Shown here: in pieces, positions 1 through 5,148 of the stretch | Layout: every line of letters starts with the position of its first letter | How positions within the stretch are numbered: position 1 is the stretch's first letter | NCBI GenBank assembly: GCA_035946955.1 | Contig: DASYYE010000043.1 | Span: 1-5,878, forward strand | Direction of reading: 5' to 3' | DNA: 5,878 nucleotides | Source: DASYYE01 sp035946955 | GTDB taxonomy: Bacteria > Actinomycetota > Actinomycetes > Streptosporangiales > Streptosporangiaceae | Program-made: the position numbers and the translations under genes | The notes under the pieces: model-generated | What the model saw: the letters and a program-made list of their open reading frames with translations, nothing else | Told to the model about the DNA's origin: nothing | Database searches by the model: none

Positions 1-150
1 ACCCGCGGCGCCCCACGGGAGAACGTCCTGCCCGGCAGCCGGTTGGCCGCGCCGGGCTTTGGCCCGGTACTCACAACCCGCGGCGCCCCACGGGAGAACG
101 TCTTGCCCGGCAGCCGGTTGGCCGCGCCGGGTCTGGGCCCGGTACCCGCG
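1..150. repeat. Two copies of a 75-bp in-frame tandem repeat inside the mreD tail
   Basis: Bases 1-75 and 76-150 match at 68 of 75 positions by hand alignment. The period is a multiple of three, so on the minus strand it encodes two consecutive 25-residue units containing GAANRLPG and TFSRGAPRVV. The protein copies differ by reciprocal Lys/Arg exchanges: Arg293 and Lys303 in the first unit, Lys318 and Arg328 in the second. Other differences are silent or at the unit border. Copy 1 starts exactly at the window edge, so more copies may follow outside. Nothing at 151 onward resembles a third copy. Confidence 0.93.
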
Positions 151-1010
151 GTGCTGAAGGCCGCCTGGAGCGCTGTCCCGCCCATCGGCCGTGCCGAGCC
201 GCCGGTGAGACCGCCACGGTTGCGGGACGCGGCCAGGTGCAGGTTGACAGCGGGTGCCGGGCGTGACGCCACGCGCCCCGCCATCCCGCCCGCGGCCGAC
301 CCCGCGACGCCGCCCCGTAGCCGCAGCTTTGCCGACTGCGGCCGGCGCGCGCCGCCTGCGTTGCCCGCGGCATGTGGCTGGGCAGTGAGCCCGCCGCCGC
401 CCAGCTTCAGCCGCGGCGTCCGTCCGCTCTTGGTGTCGCGGACGGACCCGAAGGCCGGGGCCAGGCCGCCCCATGCGGGGGCGAGGTCCCTGCCGGTGAG
501 GAGGTCGGCCGGGGCGACCCCCTTGGCCGTCCCGCTGAGGAAGGCGATGCCAGCGAGGACGAATGGGCTCAGCAGAATGTCATAGACGACCGTCACCGGC
601 ACGACGTACTGCGCCGAGCGCCAGGTGATGTCGGGGTCACCGAACACCATGCCCGCCAGGGCATACAGTGACTCCCCCGCGAAGACGCCGATGGCGATGC
701 CGCCCAGGGGCAGCCAGGCCGACCGCTCCAAGGGGCCGCGCATCCGGCCACATGCGTACCCCACCAGGCAGAACACCAGCGCGTTCAGGCCAAGCAGGTG
801 ACTCGCGGGCGGCGCGACGTCCGTTGCCAGGCCCGCGCAGAACCCAAGGACCGCGCCCTCTAGTGGGCTGCTGGCCAGGGCCAGCGTCACCACGACCAGG
901 AGCACCAGGTCAGGCGGTGACCCACCGGGGAACGGGAGGCGGTCCAGGACGCTCGCCTGCAGCAGGATCGCGGCCAGCACGGCCACGACAGCGACGACCC
1001 CACGCCGCAT
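1..1010 (-). CDS. mreD: Rod shape-determining protein MreD with a long basic repeat-bearing C-terminal extension (3' end outside window)
   Basis: MreD is an integral membrane partner of MreC and MreB in the elongasome, which directs peptidoglycan synthesis. The ATG at 1010 lies one base after the mreC stop, so the two are probably translationally coupled. Residues 1-160 look like the whole MreD domain: hydrophobic segments near 5-22, 34-48, 52-64, 72-86, 98-121 and 137-158, and a YDILLSPF stretch at 143-150 like the conserved end of the family. E. coli MreD is about 160 residues, yet this frame stays open to position 1, at least 336 codons. Residues 161-336 are Gly, Ala, Pro and Arg rich. The last acidic residue is Asp192, and about 24 Lys/Arg follow. 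From about residue 287 two near-identical 25-residue units occur in tandem. GC-rich third positions continue throughout, so the tail looks coding. The true C-terminus is not visible. The MreD identity is firm; the tail's role is unknown. Confidence 0.88.
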   Translation of the reverse strand, partial: MRRGVVAVVAVLAAILLQASVLDRLPFPGGSPPDLVLLVVVTLALASSPLEGAVLGFCAGLATDVAPPASHLLGLNALVFCLVGYACGRMRGPLERSAWLPLGGIAIGVFAGESLYALAGMVFGDPDITWRSAQYVVPVTVVYDILLSPFVLAGIAFLSGTAKGVAPADLLTGRDLAPAWGGLAPAFGSVRDTKSGRTPRLKLGGGGLTAQPHAAGNAGGARRPQSAKLRLRGGVAGSAAGGMAGRVASRPAPAVNLHLAASRNRGGLTGGSARPMGGTALQAAFSTAGTGPRPGAANRLPGKTFSRGAPRVVSTGPKPGAANRLPGRTFSRGAPR

Positions 1011-1011
1011 G

Positions 1012-1968
1012 TCAGCCCCCGGTGCCCGTGGGTGTGGCGGTCACACCCGGGCTGGGAGCGAGGCTGTGGGTAGGACGTGGGCTGGGGCGCGGGGCTGGCG
1101 GCGGTTTGGGCAGCACTGAGTCATGCGGGTTCTTGCGGGGCGGGACGATGACGACCCCGACCACGCCGAGCGCGCCGTCATTGGCGAAGGGCTGCACCCA
1201 AGCCAGCTTGGTGAGTGCGTTCGCGCTGGCCTGCACCTGGGTGATGACACCCACCGGGACACCGGGCACATACGGCCGGCCGTCCACCGAGCCATAGGTG
1301 ACCAGTTGCTCGCCTGGCCGCAGCACCGCGTTCTCGTCGAAGACCTGCAGCGTCAGCGCGGCCGGGCCAGCACCGCTGCGGCCGGCCCCTCGCACCACGC
1401 CGACCTCGCCGGTGCCCGCGACCTGCACACCGACCGTGGCGGCCGCGTCCGTGTCCAGGACCACGGTGGCGGTCCGTGCGCTCACCGAGGTGACCTCCCC
1501 CACCAGGCCAGCGCCGTTCAGCACGGTCTCGTCGGGTTTGACGCCGTCGACGCTGCCGACGTCAATGGTCACGGTGTCCTCGTACGCCGGCCCGTAGGCG
1601 ACCACGTTCGCCGCCACCACCCGGTAGCCTCCTCGCCCCGCCAACTGGAGCAGGGACTGGAGTTGCGCTTCGTCGGACTTACTGACCTGGGCCATGCTGA
1701 GCTGTGCCCGCAGTCTGGTGACCTCCTGCTCGAGCGCGCTGATCTTGGCCTGGGAAGCGGATGCGTTGCCGACGTTGGCCAGGAACCCCGTGGTAGGCCG
1801 GGTGACCGAGCCCATCAGGAACTCGGCGGTGCCGAAGACCGCGCTGCCCATCGACCGGAGCGCGCGCACGGGTGAGGCAGACCCGTTGCGGGCGCTCACC
1901 GTAAGCAGGGCGAGAGCGGCTGCCAGTAGCAGGCCGAGGATGACGCGCGTCCGCCGACTGTCATGCAC
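1012..1968 (-). CDS. mreC: Rod shape-determining protein MreC
   Basis: MreC is a bitopic scaffold whose extracytoplasmic part links the MreB/MreD complex to the PBP2/RodA synthases. The chosen GTG at 1968 gives 318 residues. It has AGGAG seven bases upstream and yields an N-terminus (HDSRRTR, then a hydrophobic helix at about 9-24) like actinobacterial MreC. The frame stays open upstream to 2166, but that part overlaps the mreB coding end and has no MreC character. Residues 70-110 form a heptad-like coiled coil (ISALEQEVTRLRAQL), the usual dimerisation segment. Residues 115-275 form the beta-rich domain, with VAYGPAYEDTVTIDVGSVDGV and the GLVGEV motif typical of the family. Residues 287-318 are a Pro/Ser/Thr-rich, probably disordered tail. 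The gene lies 58 bp after mreB and one base before mreD. Confidence 0.95.
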   Translation of the reverse strand: MHDSRRTRVILGLLLAAALALLTVSARNGSASPVRALRSMGSAVFGTAEFLMGSVTRPTTGFLANVGNASASQAKISALEQEVTRLRAQLSMAQVSKSDEAQLQSLLQLAGRGGYRVVAANVVAYGPAYEDTVTIDVGSVDGVKPDETVLNGAGLVGEVTSVSARTATVVLDTDAAATVGVQVAGTGEVGVVRGAGRSGAGPAALTLQVFDENAVLRPGEQLVTYGSVDGRPYVPGVPVGVITQVQASANALTKLAWVQPFANDGALGVVGVVIVPPRKNPHDSVLPKPPPAPRPSPRPTHSLAPSPGVTATPTGTGG

Positions 1969-1975
1969 CCAGGTT

Positions 1976-1980
1976 CTCCT
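1976..1980 (-). promoter_or_regulatory. Ribosome binding site deciding the mreC start
   Basis: AGGAG on the minus strand lies seven bases before the GTG at 1968. In-frame alternatives upstream, GTG at 1983 and TTG at 1986, lack a purine tract at a workable distance. A stronger AGGAGG lies at 2011-2016 but is too far from any in-frame mreC start. Confidence 0.7.
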
Positions 1981-2026
1981 CACCAAGCCGCGCGCTGCGG
2001 CTGCCCATGTCCTCCTGAGGGTGGGG

Positions 2027-3058
2027 TCAGCGTCTGGACTCTGGCACCAGGACCTGGCGCAGCGTGTCGAAGTCCTCCACGCACTTGCCGGTCCCGAGCG
2101 CCACGGAGTCCAGTGGGTTGTCGGCCAGGTGCACCGGCATGCCGGTCTCCTGGCGCAGCCGCTCATCCAGCCCGCGCAGCAGCGCCCCGCCCCCGGTGAG
2201 CGCGATCCCCCGGTCCATCACGTCTCCCGCCAGCTCGGGCGGGCATTTGTCCAGCGTCGACTTGACCGCGTCGACGATGAGCGTCAGCGGGTCCTCGATG
2301 GCATGCCTGATCTCCTCGGCGGTGACCACGATCGTCTTGGGCAGCCCGGTGACGAGGTCGCGGCCCCTGATCTCGGCGGTGGGTTCCTCCGCCGAGGGGA
2401 AGGCCGAACCCAGCGTTATCTTGATCTCTTCGGCCGTCCGCTCGCCGAGCATCAGCGAGTACTCCTTCTTGCCGAAGGTGATGATCGCCTGGTCCATCTC
2501 ATCGCCGCCGATCCTGATCGACTGCGAGGTCACAATGCCGCCGAGCGAGATGACGGCTACTTCGGTCGTTCCGCCGCCGATGTCCACCACCATGTTGCCG
2601 GTGGGCTCGTTCACGGGCAGGCCCGCACCGATCGCGGCGGCCATGGGTTCTTCGATGATGTACACGCGGCGCGCGCCCGCCTGATGGCCGGCCTCCTTCA
2701 CCGCGCTCTGCTCCACGCCGGTAATGCCACTCGGCACTGCCACGACAACGCGCGGCTTGGCCAGGTGACTTCGCTTGTGGACTTTCTGAATAAAATAGCG
2801 GAGCATCCGTTCGGTGACATCGAAGTCAGCAATGACGCCATCTTTGAGTGGCCGTACCGCCACAATGTTGCCCGGCGTCCTGCCGATCATCCGTTTGGCC
2901 TCAGCCCCGACAGCGACGATCTGGCCATTGTTCGTGTTCAGGGCCACGACCGAGGGCTCGTTGAGCACGATACCGCGACCACGCACGTAGACGAGGGTGT
3001 TCGCGGTCCCGAGGTCGACCGCCATGTCACGGCCCAGAAACGCCATCGCGTTGCTCAT
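2027..3058 (-). CDS. mreB: Rod shape-determining protein MreB (bacterial actin)
   Basis: MreB is an ATP-dependent actin homologue that forms membrane-bound filaments and positions cell-wall synthesis. In Streptomyces it mainly serves sporulation and spore-wall assembly. The product is 343 residues, the normal family length. Visible motifs are the first phosphate loop DLGTANTLV (15-23), the conserved IEEPMAAAIGAGL stretch (about 135-147), the second phosphate loop DIGGGTTEVAVIS (159-171), the GGDEMD segment (184-189) and the adenosine-binding TGGGALLRGLDE (288-299). The N-terminal FLGRDMAVDLG closely resembles Streptomyces MreB. The ATG at 3058 is preferred because GGGAAGG precedes it by 11 bases. 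An internal ATG at 3046 (MAFLGRD) matches relatives equally well but has no ribosome binding site. The frame runs open to 3175, but the extra residues are not MreB-like. It is the first gene of the mre cluster and follows a 414-bp gap. Confidence 0.98.
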   Translation of the reverse strand: MSNAMAFLGRDMAVDLGTANTLVYVRGRGIVLNEPSVVALNTNNGQIVAVGAEAKRMIGRTPGNIVAVRPLKDGVIADFDVTERMLRYFIQKVHKRSHLAKPRVVVAVPSGITGVEQSAVKEAGHQAGARRVYIIEEPMAAAIGAGLPVNEPTGNMVVDIGGGTTEVAVISLGGIVTSQSIRIGGDEMDQAIITFGKKEYSLMLGERTAEEIKITLGSAFPSAEEPTAEIRGRDLVTGLPKTIVVTAEEIRHAIEDPLTLIVDAVKSTLDKCPPELAGDVMDRGIALTGGGALLRGLDERLRQETGMPVHLADNPLDSVALGTGKCVEDFDTLRQVLVPESRR

Positions 3059-3069
3059 GTAGAACGAGA

Positions 3070-3076
3070 CCTTCCC
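3070..3076 (-). promoter_or_regulatory. Probable ribosome binding site of mreB
   Basis: The minus-strand run GGGAAGG lies 11 bases before the ATG at 3058. The spacing is slightly long, but no better purine tract lies near this start or near the alternative ATG at 3046. Confidence 0.55.
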
Positions 3077-3258
3077 AACAGGATCTGCCGGATAACTTGT
3101 TGGTTCGACTCCGCAGTGGGCCCTTATCGTCGCACCGGCTCTGCAGCACCGCGGTAGGGGTCCATAGTCTTTCATCGACCAGGGCCGGCCCCTCTAAACA
3201 AGGCGGGGAAAGAAGATCTTGGTCTCTTGCTCCGCCGAGCCCAGAAATCCAGACCAGG

Positions 3259-3270
3259 CACGATTTCGTG
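3259..3270. repeat. Short inverted repeat CACGA-AA-TCGTG in the mreB leader
   Basis: Five-base arms are separated by two bases. On the minus strand an overlapping pair, GAAATC (3267-3262) and GATTTC (3249-3244), could instead form a hairpin with a 12-base loop. It could be an operator half-site pair or RNA structure, but no specific regulator is recognised. It is short enough to be chance. Confidence 0.25.
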
Positions 3271-3405
3271 CTGTACTTCCAACGCTTGGTGGCTGCGAAT
3301 GGTGCCCGCTGCCCGCCCGGACGGGGGTCGGTCCCGGAGTCACCGAACATCCAAACGCCCTCGTCCTCTCATCCTACCGGTGCCCCGGAGGCCCCAGGGG
3401 ACGCG

Positions 3406-3430
3406 AACGCACCCCGTAAGCGAACGTTCC
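3406..3430 (-). promoter_or_regulatory. Candidate ECF sigma (SigE-type) promoter upstream of mreB
   Basis: On the minus strand GGAAC (3430-3426) is followed after 16 bases by CGTT (3409-3406). This matches the general pattern of actinobacterial ECF sigma promoters such as those of SigE. It points toward mreB and lies 43-67 bp after the stop of the DUF4233 gene. Transcription from it would give a leader of roughly 340 nt. From memory, the mre cluster is reported among SigE targets in Streptomyces coelicolor, which fits. Two short motifs at one spacing can arise by chance in GC-rich DNA. No convincing TTGACA/TAnnnT housekeeping pair was found closer to mreB. Confidence 0.35.
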
Positions 3431-3472
3431 GGATGAGCGATGTGTTACCGGACGACAACGACACGGCGGCGG

Positions 3473-3790
3473 TCACGGCACGTCATAGCGGCGTGCGAGC
3501 CAGATCGCGGTTGCCCACAGCCCGGCGAAGACGGCGCCGAGCGCATACATCGCTGGCACTGCCACGCCAGTGGCGATGACGGCGACCTGGAACACACTGC
3601 CGGCCACCAGCGCCCAGCTGAACCGCGGCCGCCCGACCACCGCCGCGATCAGCAACGCGACCGCAGCCAGGACACCCCCAGCCAGCCCTGCGGTCCCCGG
3701 CCGGGTGTGCCCGATCGTGACCGCGACCGGGATCGCCAGCCCGATGACCACTGTCTCGAACACCAGCACTGTCGCGCACAGCCGCCTCAT
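3473..3790 (-). CDS. DUF4233 family small integral membrane protein
   Basis: The product has 105 residues and is almost entirely hydrophobic, with four likely membrane helices at about 5-25, 34-53, 57-75 and 79-98. It ends in a short polar tail, ARRYDVP. The opening (RRLCATVLVFETVVIGLAIPVAV) and the late segment VPAMYALGAVFAGLWATAIWLAR match the pattern of the actinobacterial DUF4233 family, which is nearly always encoded directly after folC. The biochemical function is unknown. The ATG at 3790 overlaps the folC TGA in an ATGA, so translation is probably coupled to folC. The start is set by this overlap and by the conserved N-terminus; the upstream ribosome binding site is weak. A role linked to folate or tRNA synthetase function cannot be inferred from position alone. 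Confidence 0.88.
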   Translation of the reverse strand: MRRLCATVLVFETVVIGLAIPVAVTIGHTRPGTAGLAGGVLAAVALLIAAVVGRPRFSWALVAGSVFQVAVIATGVAVPAMYALGAVFAGLWATAIWLARRYDVP

Positions 3791-5148
3791 TGCGAACCGT
3801 CCGGCACCCCTGGTGCCCGCAACAGCACACGCGCATCCCCCGCCGTCACCACCGACCCCGTGACCAGCACCCCAGCACTCCCGGGCCGCCCCCCGGCCTC
3901 AGCCTCGTCAGCCAGGCCCACAGCCACGTCGATGGCGTCGGCGAGCCGGGCGGCCGACCGCACCCGCTCAGTCCCGAACACCGAGGCAGCCAGCGCCGCC
4001 AGCACCGCGACATCCATCGACCGCGCGGCGGAGTTCCTCGTCACCACCAACTCGCTGACCACAGGTTCCAGCTCACCAAGCAGCCCGGCCACGTCCTTGT
4101 CCGCGGGAACGGCGAGCACCGCTATGAGCGTGTCGAACGCGAACGCCTCAGTCAGCCCCGCAAGGCTGCTGGCCATCCCCGCGAGGTTGTGCGCGCTGTC
4201 AACGAGGACGACAGGGCTCCGCCTGACGACCTCCAGCCGTCCGGGTGCCTGCACCCCCGCGAACGCCTGGCGGACCAGGCCGGGATCGAGCCCGGTGTCC
4301 ACACCCAGGCCGCTGAAAGCCTCCACCGCCGCGAGTGCACAGGCCGCGTTCGACGCCTGGTACGGGCCAAAGACCGGCAGGAACACGTCCGGGTATTCGC
4401 CGCCGAGCCCGTACAGCGTGACCTGCTGCCCACCGACCGCAAGCTCCCGGGCGCCGACCCCGAACTCCACGCCCTCGCGGGCCACCTCCGCCCGCACGTC
4501 GGCCGCCCGCTGCAGCAGCACCCCGGCGGCGTCCGGCGGCTGCGCGGCCAGCACCGCGGTGGCCCCGGGCTTGATGATGCCCGCCTTCTCACGCGCGATC
4601 TCCGCCACGGTGGTGCCGAGGTAGTTGGTGTGGTCGATGCTGACCGGGGTGACGACCGCCACCGTCCCGTCCGCGATGTTGGTGGAGTCCCAGGTGCCGC
4701 CGAGCCCGACCTCCACCACCGCCACGTCCACGGGCGCGTCCGCAAAGGCCGCGAACGCCATCCCCGTCAGCACCTCGAAGAACGACATGGCAACCGGCTG
4801 CCGCTCGTCGACCATGGCCACGTACGGCGCGACATCGTCGTAGGCGGCCAGGAACGCCTCGGCAGACAGGGGCTCGCCGTCAATGCAGATCCGTTCGGTG
4901 ACACTGGTCAGGTGCGGGCTGGTGAACAGGCCCGTGCGCAGTCCCCGGGCGCGCAGCAGCGCCTCGGTCATGCGGGCGGTGGAGGTCTTGCCGTTGGTGC
5001 CGGTGATGTGGATGACCGGGTAGGCGCGGTGTGGGTCGCCCAGCAGTGTGACGAGCGCCGCGATCCGCTCCAGTGACGGGTCGATCTTGTGCTCGGGACG
5101 CCGGGCGAAGATCTCCCGCTCGACCTCCCGCATCCGCTCCTGGCTCAA
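3787..5148 (-). CDS. folC: Folylpolyglutamate synthase / probable bifunctional dihydrofolate synthase (FolC)
   Basis: FolC is a cytosolic Mur-ligase-fold enzyme that adds glutamate to folates using ATP. In many bacteria it also joins glutamate to dihydropteroate. The product has 453 residues, normal for the family. The ATP-binding loop is TGTNGKTST (49-57), followed by TSPHL (76-80). Then come SFFEVLTGMAF (122-132), EVGLGG (146-151), the DHT motif (172-174) and EKAGIIKPG (187-195), whose lysine is the usual carbamylated residue. The ligase C-domain motif DSAHN (317-321) is followed by Leu where most relatives have Pro. VLVTGSVVTAGDAR (427-440) fits the conserved C-terminal GS segment. The TTG at 5148 overlaps the valS stop and has AGGAG five bases upstream. 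An ATG at 5133 (Met6) with AGGAG only three bases upstream is a reasonable alternative. The stop overlaps the next gene, so valS, folC and DUF4233 look like one transcription unit. Confidence 0.96.
   Translation of the reverse strand: MSQERMREVEREIFARRPEHKIDPSLERIAALVTLLGDPHRAYPVIHITGTNGKTSTARMTEALLRARGLRTGLFTSPHLTSVTERICIDGEPLSAEAFLAAYDDVAPYVAMVDERQPVAMSFFEVLTGMAFAAFADAPVDVAVVEVGLGGTWDSTNIADGTVAVVTPVSIDHTNYLGTTVAEIAREKAGIIKPGATAVLAAQPPDAAGVLLQRAADVRAEVAREGVEFGVGARELAVGGQQVTLYGLGGEYPDVFLPVFGPYQASNAACALAAVEAFSGLGVDTGLDPGLVRQAFAGVQAPGRLEVVRRSPVVLVDSAHNLAGMASSLAGLTEAFAFDTLIAVLAVPADKDVAGLLGELEPVVSELVVTRNSAARSMDVAVLAALAASVFGTERVRSAARLADAIDVAVGLADEAEAGGRPGSAGVLVTGSVVTAGDARVLLRAPGVPDGSQ

Larger units (their letters stand above)
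3059..3472. other. 414-bp gap between the DUF4233 gene and mreB: probable promoter and leader region, ndk missing
   Basis: No convincing gene is present on either strand. A minus-strand frame of 107 codons (3027-3350) exists, but its product matches no family I know. Its second half uses codons such as AGA, TTA, CTA, CAA and GAT that the flanking genes mostly avoid. The part from about 3090 to 3300 is visibly less GC-rich than the genes. None of the hallmark NDK stretches (such as the KPDGV, HGSD or GxTNP-type motifs) is visible, so this is not a decayed ndk that can be recognised by eye. An ECF-type promoter candidate lies at the far end, and short inverted repeats occur at 3259-3270 and 3087-3139. 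No hairpin followed by a T-run was found that would serve as an intrinsic terminator for the folC unit. Confidence 0.7.

Noticed and set aside
43..585. A plus-strand frame of 180 codons opposite the mreD tail, which also contains the repeat
   Set aside because: The minus-strand frame is continuous with the MreD membrane domain, and the repeat copies differ by Lys/Arg exchanges in that frame. The plus-strand product has no family features.
1969..2166. An N-terminal extension of MreC from a start at 2166
   Set aside because: It would overlap the last 140 bases of mreB in another frame and place more than 60 Arg/Trp/Thr-rich residues before the membrane anchor, unlike the family.
3095..3125. 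GGTTCGACTCC on the plus strand, resembling a tRNA T-arm
   Set aside because: The flanking bases do not form the five-pair T stem, and no acceptor, D or anticodon arms fit around it.
1694..3157. A 487-codon open frame on the plus strand opposite mreB and mreC
   Set aside because: It lies antisense to two unmistakable genes. Its product has no recognisable domain, and long antisense open frames are expected in DNA with GC-rich third positions.
3059..3175. An N-terminal extension of MreB from an upstream start at 3175
   Set aside because: The added 39 residues are not MreB-like, and the ATG at 3058 has a purine tract and gives the standard 343-residue length.
3182..3191. The palindrome GGGCCGGCCC as a possible terminator
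   Set aside because: It has no loop and no following T-run on either strand. Such palindromes are common in GC-rich DNA.
3027..3350. A minus-strand 107-codon frame in the gap, overlapping the mreB start
   Set aside because: Its second half has codon choices unlike the neighbours and no recognisable domain, and no ribosome binding site is well spaced from its ATG.
3790..5076. A 428-codon open frame on the plus strand opposite folC
   Set aside because: It is a His/Arg/Pro-rich shadow of the folC coding strand with no domain pattern.
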